64,000 nt of DNA. Source: Burkholderiales bacterium. Lineage in GTDB: Bacteria > Pseudomonadota > Gammaproteobacteria > Burkholderiales > Burkholderiaceae_C. The notes under the pieces are model-generated. The model did not search any database, had not been told where the DNA came from, and saw only the letters and a program-made list of their open reading frames with translations. The stretch is from positions 1 through 64,000 of the forward strand of contig JAIOOS010000006.1 of the NCBI GenBank assembly GCA_021414305.1. Direction: 5' to 3'. Below are positions 16,522 to 24,444 of the stretch, one piece after another. The first letter of the stretch is position 1; every line of letters begins with the position of its first letter. A program made the translations under genes and the position numbers.

Positions 16522-17357
16522 TGCACGACACGACGGTCACGCCGAGCCGGTTCGAGAGCGAGCGCTTCCTCTGCGTCGTCCTGCACGACGTCGCCGCATC
16601 GACCCGCGCCGCCTGCATGCGCACGCTCGCCGCCATCGCCCAGGTCGCCGACGTGCCGGTGACGCTGCTCGCCGTGCCGCGCTATCACGGCGAGACGCCG
16701 ACGCCGGACCTGATCGACTGGCTGGGCTCGCGCAGCCGCAAGGGCGACGAGCTCGCGCTGCACGGCTGGAGGCATCGCGACGAGCTCGCGCCCGAGGGTC
16801 CGCTCGACCGCCTGCGCCGCCGCGTCTACACCCGCGGCGAGGGCGAGTTCTGGGCGATATCGGAACGCGAGGCGACGCGCCGCATCGACGCCGGCGTCGC
16901 CTGGTTCCGTGACAACGGCTGGCCGCTCGCGGGCTTCGTCGCCCCCGCGTGGCTGCTCGGGCCGGGCGCCTGGCAAGCGCTGGCGACCCAGCGCTTCGAA
17001 TACACGTCGACACTGCGCGAGCTGGTCCACCTGCCGGGCCGACGCAGCGTCAAGAGCCAGAGCGTCGTCTACAGCACCTCGAGCGCCTGGCGACGGCAGA
17101 GCTCCCTTCTCTGGAACTGGGTCGTTCCTCGCCTCGAGAGCCGCAACCCGCTGATGCGCCTCGAGCTGCACCCGCGCGACGCCGACTTCACTGCCGTGCG
17201 GCGCTCATGGCAGAAGGTGCTCGAGCGGGCGCTGCGCGATCGCCGGGCGGTGACGGTGGCCGACTTCATGCGCCACGACCGGGCAGGCGCGCCGACGCAG
17301 GTGCCGGCGATGACAGTCGCGCCGTCGACCCAATGGCAGTCGACGACCGCCGAGTGA
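16521..17357 (+). CDS. DUF2334-type polysaccharide deacetylase-like protein
   Basis: A 278-residue protein with the opening beta-strand and aspartate of NodB-like deacetylases (FLCVVLHDVAAST), then TLLAVPRYHGE, GDELALHGWRHRDE with the metal-binding histidines, and LELHPRDAD near the end. This order matches DUF2334 proteins, proposed to de-acetylate sugars. There is no signal peptide, so a cytoplasmic step before export is more likely than cell-wall editing. It is translationally coupled to the preceding glycosyltransferase and convergent with the PAP2 gene (7-nt gap). Confidence 0.82.
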   Translation: MHDTTVTPSRFESERFLCVVLHDVAASTRAACMRTLAAIAQVADVPVTLLAVPRYHGETPTPDLIDWLGSRSRKGDELALHGWRHRDELAPEGPLDRLRRRVYTRGEGEFWAISEREATRRIDAGVAWFRDNGWPLAGFVAPAWLLGPGAWQALATQRFEYTSTLRELVHLPGRRSVKSQSVVYSTSSAWRRQSSLLWNWVVPRLESRNPLMRLELHPRDADFTAVRRSWQKVLERALRDRRAVTVADFMRHDRAGAPTQVPAMTVAPSTQWQSTTAE

Positions 17358-17364
17358 GTCGCGG

Positions 17365-17952
17365 CTAGAGGAGGTTGAAGCTGATCGCCGCGGTGGTCGC
17401 GCCGATCAGGCCGCCGACGATCACGTCGCTCGGATAGTGCAGGCCGAGGATGATTCGCGAGGTGGCGATGAGCAGCGTCAGCGGCCAGACGAAGATCGCC
17501 GCCGCCGGGTAGTAGGCGGTCAGGATGAAGCTGAACGCGACCGAGTGCAGGGTGTGGCCGCTAGGGAAGCTGAACTCGTCGAGCGCGCGCGCGCATTCGC
17601 GAAAGCCCTCGCAGGCGCGAAACGGCCGCGGCCGGGCGATCCAGCGCTTGACGATCTTGTAGAGCAGCAGGTTGACCAGGCCGACGCCGATCATCCGCGC
17701 CGCCGCCGAGCCGCCGACCGGGCCGCCCCACCACGGGAGCGCGGCGATGATCGCGTACCAGATCCAGCCGTCGCCGATCAGGCTCACCGTGGTCAGTGCG
17801 CGCACCACCCAGGACCGGGTCGAGGCGCCGTGCATCCAGAGCGCGACCAGCCGCTCGCGCTCGAACCAGACGAGTACGCGCTCGCTCTCGCGCCAGACGA
17901 CCCGTGCCTCAGGCCACGACGGGGAAGGCAGCGGGCGACGCTTGGTGCGCAT
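17365..17952 (-). CDS. PAP2-family membrane phosphatase
   Basis: A 195-residue integral membrane phosphatase of the PAP2 (type 2 phosphatidic acid phosphatase) family with about five hydrophobic segments. All three catalytic motifs are seen: KRWIARPRPF, FPSGHT, and SRIILGLHYPSDVI. Substrates in this family are lipid phosphates such as undecaprenyl pyrophosphate or phosphatidic acid. The ATG at 17952 puts the start inside the 3' end of the upstream glycosyltransferase (44-nt overlap), so the two genes are one operon. Confidence 0.88.
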   Translation of the reverse strand: MRTKRRPLPSPSWPEARVVWRESERVLVWFERERLVALWMHGASTRSWVVRALTTVSLIGDGWIWYAIIAALPWWGGPVGGSAAARMIGVGLVNLLLYKIVKRWIARPRPFRACEGFRECARALDEFSFPSGHTLHSVAFSFILTAYYPAAAIFVWPLTLLIATSRIILGLHYPSDVIVGGLIGATTAAISFNLL

Positions 17953-19066
17953 CGACGGTGTCCTGAAGGCGGGCCTCGAAGCGAGCCAGCACTTCGTCCC
18001 AGGTGGCGCGGCGGGCAGCGGCGACGGCCGCGTCGCGCATCGCCTGCAGGGAGCACGGATCGACCGCGAGCGAGGCGGTCGCGGCGATGAACCCCGCTTC
18101 GTCGCCGGGCACGACCAGGCGACCGCTGGCGCCGTCGGCGACATGCTCGGCCGCGGCCGCGCAATCGAAGGCCACGACCGGCAGGCCGGAGGCGAGCGCC
18201 TCCATGACGACGTTGCCGAAGGTGTCGGAGAGGCTGGGGAACAGGAACGCGTCGGCCGACGCGTAGTACGCGGCGAGCTCGTCGCCGCGCCGCGCGCCGA
18301 CGAACAGCGCCGCCGGGTGCGCCGCCGCGAGCCGGCCACGCGCCGGGCCGTCGCCCACCACCACCATGCGCACGTCGGGCCGGTCGCGCCGCGCCCGCTC
18401 GAAGGCGCGCAGCGCGAGCTCGACGTTCTTCTCGGCGGCGATGCGGCCCACGGCAAGCAGCACCGGCGTTTGCGGACCCGCCTGCCAGCTCGCGCGCAGC
18501 GCCTCGTTGCGCATGGCCGGCGTGAAGCGCGCGCTGTCGACGCCGCGGCCGACGACGCAGAGCTCGTGGAAACCGGCCTCCGCCAGCTCGCGCCGCGAGG
18601 CCTGCGTCGGCACGAAGGTGCGCTGCGTCAGGTTGTGGAACCGGCGCAGCAGGCCGAGCACCGAGCCGGAGATCACGCCCAGGCCGTAGTGCTTGCTGTA
18701 CTGATGGAAATTGGTGCGGAAATCGGAGCTCGTGACGAGGCCGAGGCTGCGCGCCGCGGCCAGGGCGGCCCAGGGCAGCGGCCCCGGCGTCGCCAGGTGC
18801 ACGAGGTCGGGCCGGCTCTGGCGGAACCGGCGCGCCAGCGTTCCGGGGCGCGCCAGGCCGAAGCGCAGATCGGGGTACATCGGAATGACGCAGCCGGCGG
18901 TGCGCAGCTCGTCGGTCGCGTCGAGCGGCGACTCACCGGGCTGGCGCGGCCGGATCAGCTCGACGAGGTGGCCGCGCGCGCGCAGGTAGCGCACCGTGCG
19001 CTCGACGGTGAGCGAGACGCCGTTGAGTTCGGGCGGCCAGGTTTCGGTGACGTAGGCGATGCGCAT
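17909..19066 (-). CDS. GT4-family glycosyltransferase
   Basis: A 385-residue GT-B glycosyltransferase resembling lipid-directed alpha-glycosyl/mannosyl transferases. It starts MRIAYVTETWPPELNGVSLT at the ATG at 19066, has RTNFHQYSKHYGL, LLAVGRIAAEKNVELAL and the E-x7-E region SDTFGNVVMEALASGLPVV. The family probably attaches a sugar from a nucleotide donor to a membrane lipid at the cytoplasmic face. It forms an operon with the PAP2 gene. The longer frame upstream (14 codons) has no supporting features. Confidence 0.88.
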   Translation of the reverse strand: MRIAYVTETWPPELNGVSLTVERTVRYLRARGHLVELIRPRQPGESPLDATDELRTAGCVIPMYPDLRFGLARPGTLARRFRQSRPDLVHLATPGPLPWAALAAARSLGLVTSSDFRTNFHQYSKHYGLGVISGSVLGLLRRFHNLTQRTFVPTQASRRELAEAGFHELCVVGRGVDSARFTPAMRNEALRASWQAGPQTPVLLAVGRIAAEKNVELALRAFERARRDRPDVRMVVVGDGPARGRLAAAHPAALFVGARRGDELAAYYASADAFLFPSLSDTFGNVVMEALASGLPVVAFDCAAAAEHVADGASGRLVVPGDEAGFIAATASLAVDPCSLQAMRDAAVAAARRATWDEVLARFEARLQDTVDAHQASPAAFPVVA

Positions 19067-19192
19067 TCGGCGAGGAGGCGATTGACTGCGGCGAGCGGCA
19101 ATCGGCATGCCCAGCTGCGCTCGTCGAATCAGACTCCCGACCGTGCCGGATGTTCCGGCCGAAGCGTGACGCCACGGTGAACGGGTCGGTCT

Positions 19193-20257
19193 TTACTTTC
19201 CTTCAAGGTAGACGCAGACCAGGCGCAGCCGGCGCGAGCGCTTGCACACGGCGCGCAGCCCGAGCAGCAGCGGCACGGCGATGAAGGCGCCTGCCACGCC
19301 CCACAGCCAGCCCCACACCATCACCGAGAGGAAGACGAACACCGGGCTCAGGCGCAGGCGGTGACCCATGATCAGCGGGCTGAGGAAGTTCGCCTCCAGG
19401 CCGTGCAGCAGCAGGAAGGCCGCCGGCGGCCCGAGCATCGCCGCGCCGGTGCCGAAGGTGACGCTGCCGGCAAGCAGCAGCAGCACCGCGATCAGCAGCG
19501 GCCCGAGATAGGGAATGAAGGCGAGCACCGCGGTGGTCGTTCCCCAGAGCACCGGATTCGGCAGGCCGATCGCCCAGAGGGCGAGCCCGGTGGCGATGCC
19601 GAGGGCGACGTTGACCAGGCTCATCGTGCTGATGAAGAGGCCGATGTCGCGCTGTGCCTGGCGCAATCCGGCGAGCACGAGCGCGCGCCGGCGCGGCTCG
19701 CGGATCGCGGCGGCCGTGCGCTCGACCAGCCAGCGCTCGGTGGCGAGCATGAAGTAGAGCAGGATCACCGTGGCCGAGGCCGAGACGGCGAACGAGAGGG
19801 TGTTGCCGATCGCCAGCCGGGTGAAGATCCATCCCTCGATCGCCAGCCGCTCGTTGAGCGGGTCTGCCGCCATCGCCGGGGCGGGGCCGCGCGCCAGCGG
19901 CGCCGGCGTCGCGTACGGAAACAGCGCGTCGCGCCAGCCCTGCAACGCCTCGATCAGCTCGTGGACGATCGCGGGGGCACGCGACCACCAGGCCGCGGCG
20001 GGCGCCGCGATCAGGGCGAACACGACCACGACCGCGGCCAGGATGGCGGCGATGACGAGGGCGGTGCCGATGTACTCGTGGATGCCGCGGCGCTGCATCG
20101 CCCGCACCGGCGCGGAGAGGACCAGGGTGAAGACGATCGCGATCGTCACCGGCAGCAGCAGCGGACGGGCGTGCTCGAGCAGGAGCACGGCGGCGATGAA
20201 GAGCAGGCCGCGGCCGAGCCAGGGCGTGGCCGCTTGCGAGGTGCGAATGGGGCTCAA
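19193..20257 (-). CDS. AI-2E family transporter (PerM-like)
   Basis: A 354-residue polytopic membrane protein with the hydrophobic pattern of the AI-2 exporter/PerM family: paired helices at the N-terminus, a long soluble loop (about 90-150), and a C-terminal block with GLPNPVLWGTTTAVLAFIPYLGPLL and FVFLSVMVWGWLWGVAGAFIAVP. These proteins are exporters or ion antiporters; the substrate is uncertain. The only plausible start is a TTG at 20257 giving MSPIRTSQAATPWL, as no ATG or GTG precedes the first helix. A run of charged residues closes the protein. Confidence 0.85.
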   Translation of the reverse strand: MSPIRTSQAATPWLGRGLLFIAAVLLLEHARPLLLPVTIAIVFTLVLSAPVRAMQRRGIHEYIGTALVIAAILAAVVVVFALIAAPAAAWWSRAPAIVHELIEALQGWRDALFPYATPAPLARGPAPAMAADPLNERLAIEGWIFTRLAIGNTLSFAVSASATVILLYFMLATERWLVERTAAAIREPRRRALVLAGLRQAQRDIGLFISTMSLVNVALGIATGLALWAIGLPNPVLWGTTTAVLAFIPYLGPLLIAVLLLLAGSVTFGTGAAMLGPPAAFLLLHGLEANFLSPLIMGHRLRLSPVFVFLSVMVWGWLWGVAGAFIAVPLLLGLRAVCKRSRRLRLVCVYLEGK

Positions 20258-20347
20258 GGTGCGGCCGATGATGGCACGCCGCGAACCCCGGATGAAGGTG
20301 TCCGGAAGCGGCGAGGCCGCGGGCGGCGAAGCTGTCAGGATGCGCCC

Positions 20348-20755
20348 ATGGCATCGCTTCGCAAGGACCTCCTTCTCGCCGCTTCGGCCGACGCCGTGTG
20401 GTCAGCGCTGCGCGACTTCGGCGTCGTGCACCTGCGCCTGGCGCCGGGATTCGTGACCGCTACGACGATGGCGGGCGACGCGGTTCGTGTCGTCACCTTC
20501 TTCAACGGCACGTCGGCGCGCGAGACGCTGGTGAGCTGCGACGACGCGTCGCGCCGGCTCGTCTACGCGATCATCGGCGGCCGCGCGGAGCACTACAGCG
20601 CGAGCGCACAGGTCTTCGACGATGCCGATGCCGGGCGCTGCCGCTTCGTATGGATCGTCGACGTGCTGCCCGACGCGATCGCGCCCTACATCGACGAGAT
20701 GATGACGCGCGGCGCGGCGGTGATGAAGGAAGCGCTGGAGGCGACTTCCGCCTAG
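20348..20755 (+). CDS. SRPBCC-family (START/Bet v1-like) protein
   Basis: A 135-residue single-domain protein with the polyketide cyclase/dehydrase 2 pattern: a first strand, then ASADAVWSALRDFGVVHLRLAPGF, central beta strands, and a long C-terminal helix (IAPYIDEMMTRGAAVMKEAL). The domain forms a hydrophobic ligand cavity; ligand unknown. No signal peptide. It is divergent from the AI-2E gene (90 bp) and convergent with dgkA (12-nt gap), so it is probably a single-gene unit. Confidence 0.82.
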   Translation: MASLRKDLLLAASADAVWSALRDFGVVHLRLAPGFVTATTMAGDAVRVVTFFNGTSARETLVSCDDASRRLVYAIIGGRAEHYSASAQVFDDADAGRCRFVWIVDVLPDAIAPYIDEMMTRGAAVMKEALEATSA

Positions 20756-20767
20756 GGAACCTCGACG

Positions 20768-21127
20768 CTAGGACAACCAGCGCATCGCCACCGGCCCGCC
20801 GATCACCGCCCAGCACAGGGCCGACATGAGGAGCGCCACCGCCACCGCGGCACTGCCCAGGTCCTTGGCCTGGCCGGAGAGCGGATGACGCTCGAGCGAG
20901 ATGCGGTCGATCGCCGCCTCCACCGCCGAGTTGAGAAACTCGGTCAGCACCACCAGCAGCATCGAGAGTACGAGCAGCAGCCGCTCGATCGCCGGCACCG
21001 GCAGCAGCACGGCGAGCGGGATCAGCACCAGGCAGGCGAACAGCTCCTGGCGCAGCGCCGCCTCGGCCTGCATCGCATGGCGCAGGCCCGCGATCGAGTA
21101 GCCGGCGGCATTGACGATCCGGCGCAA
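20768..21127 (-). CDS. dgkA: Diacylglycerol kinase
   Basis: A small membrane kinase that phosphorylates diacylglycerol to phosphatidic acid. It has three hydrophobic helices and the DgkA signature FLNSAVEAAIDRISLERH with the catalytic glutamate. Start is uncertain. TTG at 21127 gives a 119-residue protein beginning MRRIVNAAGYSIAG. However the codons upstream (NGEFKGATG) also look like a DgkA N-terminus and reach a CTG at 21172 that overlaps the eptA stop (CTGA). It is the last gene after PAP2 and eptA, where it can recycle the diacylglycerol that EptA releases from phosphatidylethanolamine. Confidence 0.9.
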   Translation of the reverse strand: MRRIVNAAGYSIAGLRHAMQAEAALRQELFACLVLIPLAVLLPVPAIERLLLVLSMLLVVLTEFLNSAVEAAIDRISLERHPLSGQAKDLGSAAVAVALLMSALCWAVIGGPVAMRWLS

Positions 21128-21168
21128 GCCGGTCGCGCCCTTGAATTCGCCGTTCGGTGGAGAGGTGC

Positions 21169-22911
21169 TCAGCCTTCGTCGCGCCGTTTGCAGGCGGCCC
21201 AGATGTCGAGGCCGGCATCATAGGTCGGGGTCGCGACGTCGAGCAGGCCGAGCACGCTGTGATAAAGGTTGTCGTGGCTCAGCCGTGCGTCGAGCCGGCC
21301 GCGCAGGCAGGCCGGATCGATGCGCGCTCGCCGCGCGATCCCCTCGCCCAGCCAGGCGACCATCGGCACGTGCTTCTGCGCATCGGGCGCGAACGGATAC
21401 GGCACGCCGTGCAGGAACACGCCGAACTCGCCGAGCGACTCGCCATGGTCGCTGACGTAGAGCATCGCCGGCGCGAAGGCCGCGTCCTGGCTGCGCAGCC
21501 AGTCGATGGTGCGGGCCAGCACGTGGTCGGTGTAGGCGATCGAGTTGTCGTAGACGTTGACCAGCTCGGCGGGGACGCAGTCGCCGAGGGTCGTGGTCCT
21601 GCATTCCGGCTTGAAGCGCTTGTAGGCCTCGGTCGAGCGGCGTCCGTAGGCCGGTCCGTGGCTGCCCATCTGGTGCATGACCAGGAGCACGCCCTTGCTG
21701 CGCCGCTCGGCGGGCAGGGCGGCGAGGCGCGCGTCGAGGCCTTCGAGCAGGGCTTCGTCGAGACACTCGTTGTCGCTGCAGAGGCGGTTCCCGGCCGGCG
21801 TGCCCGCGAGCTCGCTGGTCGAGGCGCTGCCGACCCGTTCGCAGACGCTCTTGCAGCCGGCCTGGTTGTCGATCCAGAGCACCGCCATGCCGGCCGCCTG
21901 CACCACGTCGAGCAGGTTCTCGTGCTCGGCCTGGCGCTTCTCGAACGCCGCCTTGCCGAGCGAGGAGAACATGCAGGGCACCGAGGCCAGCGTGTTGGTG
22001 CCGCACGACCAGACGTCGCGGAAGCTGAGGACGCCGCGCGCCGCCAGCTCGGGCGTCGTGTCGCGGGCGTAGCCGTTCAGGGAGAAGTGGTCGGCGCGGG
22101 CGGTTTCGCCGACCACGAGCACGAGCAGCGGCGGCTTGCCCGGCTTCGCGTGGCTGGGCCCGAGCGCGGTGCCGGCGGTGATGGGAACGATCGCCTTCGG
22201 CCGGCTCGTCAGCGGCCGGATCGCGACCTTCACCGCCGACCAGATCGGCACCACCGGGTTGGGCAGGTAGCGCAGGCCCATGTTGTTGCGCACCAGCGGC
22301 GCGAGCACGCTGTACATCGCCGCCGTGACCGCCAGGCCGAGCGCCAGCGAGGCGGCGAACAGGACGACGACGCGCAGCGTCTTGCGCGCGAGCGACTGGC
22401 GCGTCACCCGCAGCGGCACCAGCCAGAGCGCGGGCGGCGCCGCCACGAGGAGGACATTGCCGAGCAGGGTCCAGGTGAGCAGGTCGCGCGCCTCGCCGAC
22501 GTTGGTCTCGACGACGTTGGCGATCATGGTGGTGTCGATCACCGCGCCGAAGTTGAGCATGTAGTGCTGCGATACCGCCGCCGCGAGCACCACGGCGAGC
22601 CAGAGCGGCTTCATCCAGCGGCTCCAGGCGGTGAGCGAGAGGAAGGTGGTCATCGCCGCCATCAGGATGACGGCGACGCCGATGACCACCGCCACGCCGC
22701 GCGGCCCGGACTGCAGGCCGGCCAGCGCCCGCCACAAGGCGAGGTTGCCGGCGACGGTGAGCCAGAGCGCGAGGATCAGGACGACCGCCTGCGGCGAGCG
22801 CGGGGCCGTCCAGGCTTGCCGCAGGCGCTCGAGGAGCGAGCGCGGCGGGTTCGCGGGCGGCACGGGGGCGCGGCCCGCGGCGGCGGGCCCGCCCTCCTTC
22901 GCCAACGTCAC
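21169..22911 (-). CDS. eptA: Lipid A phosphoethanolamine transferase
   Basis: EptA moves phosphoethanolamine from phosphatidylethanolamine to lipid A at the periplasmic face, lowering surface charge and giving polymyxin tolerance in other bacteria. About five transmembrane helices (residues 41-200) precede an alkaline-phosphatase-fold domain: E269 in VVGETARADHFSLNGY, nucleophile T307 in CGTNTLASVPCMFSS, metal ligands in SDHGES and FLHGVPYPFAP. Six or more cysteines in the catalytic domain fit the usual disulfides. The GTG at 22911 overlaps the PAP2 stop (GTGA), so translation is coupled. 580 residues, slightly longer than usual because of a Pro/Ala N-terminus. Confidence 0.94.
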   Translation of the reverse strand: MTLAKEGGPAAAGRAPVPPANPPRSLLERLRQAWTAPRSPQAVVLILALWLTVAGNLALWRALAGLQSGPRGVAVVIGVAVILMAAMTTFLSLTAWSRWMKPLWLAVVLAAAVSQHYMLNFGAVIDTTMIANVVETNVGEARDLLTWTLLGNVLLVAAPPALWLVPLRVTRQSLARKTLRVVVLFAASLALGLAVTAAMYSVLAPLVRNNMGLRYLPNPVVPIWSAVKVAIRPLTSRPKAIVPITAGTALGPSHAKPGKPPLLVLVVGETARADHFSLNGYARDTTPELAARGVLSFRDVWSCGTNTLASVPCMFSSLGKAAFEKRQAEHENLLDVVQAAGMAVLWIDNQAGCKSVCERVGSASTSELAGTPAGNRLCSDNECLDEALLEGLDARLAALPAERRSKGVLLVMHQMGSHGPAYGRRSTEAYKRFKPECRTTTLGDCVPAELVNVYDNSIAYTDHVLARTIDWLRSQDAAFAPAMLYVSDHGESLGEFGVFLHGVPYPFAPDAQKHVPMVAWLGEGIARRARIDPACLRGRLDARLSHDNLYHSVLGLLDVATPTYDAGLDIWAACKRRDEG

Positions 22912-23657
22912 TGTGCCGCGTCCCGCGGGCTGGTTCTCGCGCGCATCGCGTGCAGCATAGCGAGGCTCAGGGCCCAGCACCACCACGCGGTCCAGAGCGA
23001 ATGGCTGACGTAGTGGGCGCCGCGCACCACCTGCACCCCGCCGAGCAGCAGGCCGGCGGCGAGCGTCGCCAGCAGCCAGGCCCGCGCCGCGCCTGGCGCG
23101 GCCTGGCGGAGCACGAAGTAGCCGGGCAGGAAGCAGAAGGCGGCGGTGGCGTGGCCCGCCGGGAAGCATCGCCCGGGGCCGCCGTCGGCCACGCCGACCA
23201 GCCAGTGCGAGACGTAGCTCGCCGTGCCGCCGAATTCGGCCAGCGACCAGGGGCAGCTCGTCAGGCTCACCCGCTTCAGGAGCGGAATCAGGATCACGCA
23301 GGCGAGCGTCGCCGCCACCCAGGCGACGCGCTCGCGGCGGGAGAGCCGGCGCGCGAACGGCAGCGGACGCCAGATGCCGACGACCAGCACGATCGCCAGC
23401 GCCCAGGCCAGCCACCTTGCGCCGTTGTGCAGCACGCCTTCGGTCAGCCAGTGGTCGCGCAGGGCGAACCCCACCGCCGTGCCGAACAGGCGCGAGACCC
23501 CGAGGTCGAGGCCGGCGGCGTCCCAGGCGAGCACGGCGAGCAGGCCGAGCGCGAGGAAGACCGCGTCGCGCGGCAGGGAGGGAATCGGCAGGCGCGGCTC
23601 GTTGACGCCGGCCGCGTCGGCGGAAAGCGGGCGCGCGGCGGCGACGCGGGCATCCAT
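22908..23657 (-). CDS. PAP2-family phosphatase of the eptA operon
   Basis: A 249-residue membrane protein with about six helices. PAP2 motifs are KRVSLTSCPWSL, CFPAGHATAAF and RGAHYVSHSLWT. First gene of a PAP2-eptA-dgkA operon running divergently from a two-component system. In similar loci such phosphatases act on lipid A or on diphosphate lipids; the exact substrate is not known here. Two ATGs are close together; 23657 gives MDARVAAARPLS. Stop overlaps eptA. Confidence 0.88.
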   Translation of the reverse strand: MDARVAAARPLSADAAGVNEPRLPIPSLPRDAVFLALGLLAVLAWDAAGLDLGVSRLFGTAVGFALRDHWLTEGVLHNGARWLAWALAIVLVVGIWRPLPFARRLSRRERVAWVAATLACVILIPLLKRVSLTSCPWSLAEFGGTASYVSHWLVGVADGGPGRCFPAGHATAAFCFLPGYFVLRQAAPGAARAWLLATLAAGLLLGGVQVVRGAHYVSHSLWTAWWCWALSLAMLHAMRARTSPRDAAQ

Positions 23658-23670
23658 TGCGCCGAGCGTA

Positions 23671-23719
23671 TGAACCGTGGATGAAGCTCGGCTGAACCGG
23701 TCGCTCAGATTTTGTTCAG
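23671..23719. promoter_or_regulatory. TGAACC repeats between PAP2-eptA and two-component genes
   Basis: The 115-bp divergent spacer carries TGAACC at 23671 and again at 23693 (22 bp apart, about two helical turns), and the inverted form GTTCA at 23714. CTGAAC (23692-23697) and GTTCAG (23714-23719) make a symmetric pair. Direct repeats at helical spacing are typical OmpR-family binding sites, so autoregulation plus control of eptA is inferred. Confidence 0.45.
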
Positions 23720-23772
23720 GTTCGCCCCGGGTGCGAAACTAGACTCGCTTCCGGGCATAAGGAGCTCGTGTC

Positions 23773-24444
23773 TTGCGCATCCTGCTGGTGGAAGACGACG
23801 TCGACCTGGCGGCTGCGGTCTGCAGCTACCTGCGCGCCAAGGCCTTCGTGGTCGACGTCGTCGGCCGCCTCGACCAGGCCCGCGCGGCCCTGCTCACCGC
23901 CCAGTACAGCGCCGTTCTGCTCGATCTCCACCTCGAGGACGGCGACGGCCTGTCGCTGATGCCCGCGGTGCGCGCCCTTCGCGACCAGCCGGCCGTGATC
24001 GTCCTGACCGCGCGCGACCAGGTCAGCGACCGGATCCGCGGCCTCGACGCCGGCGCCGACGACTACCTGACCAAGCCCTACGACCCGGAGGAACTGCTCG
24101 CCCGCCTGCGGGCGGTGCAGCGGCGCAGCGGCGGCGGCGATTCGACCGTGGTGCAGCTCGGCTCGCTGCAGATCGACCTGGCACACGACCTGGTGCGCCG
24201 CGAAGGCGTGCCCGTGGTGCTGACGCAGAAGGAGTGGGCGCTGCTCAGGGTGATGGCGATGCGGCCCGAGCGCATCCACACCCGCGACGCGCTCCAGGAC
24301 GCCCTGTACGGCTTCCACGACGAGGCCGACAGCAACACGCTCGAGGTCTTCGTCAGCCGCCTGCGCAGGAAGCTCGGCCGCGAGCACATCCAGACCCTGC
24401 GCGGCCTCGGCTACCGGCTCGCCTTCTTCGCCGGGTCGACGTGA
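23773..24444 (+). CDS. OmpR-family response regulator (PmrA/QseB-like)
   Basis: A 223-residue two-domain regulator. Receiver: acidic pair in VEDDVD, phosphorylated Asp51 in LLDLHLEDGDG, switch Thr in LTARDQ and Lys101 in TKPYDPEE. DNA-binding winged helix at about 130-220 (LTQKEWALLRVMAMRPERIHT, SNTLEVFVSRLRRKL, LRGLGYRL). The start is a TTG at 23773 with AAGGAG 8 nt upstream; it gives the correct family N-terminus MRILLVEDD. The stop overlaps the kinase start (GTGA). Divergent from the PAP2-eptA-dgkA genes, its likely targets. Confidence 0.93.
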   Translation: MRILLVEDDVDLAAAVCSYLRAKAFVVDVVGRLDQARAALLTAQYSAVLLDLHLEDGDGLSLMPAVRALRDQPAVIVLTARDQVSDRIRGLDAGADDYLTKPYDPEELLARLRAVQRRSGGGDSTVVQLGSLQIDLAHDLVRREGVPVVLTQKEWALLRVMAMRPERIHTRDALQDALYGFHDEADSNTLEVFVSRLRRKLGREHIQTLRGLGYRLAFFAGST

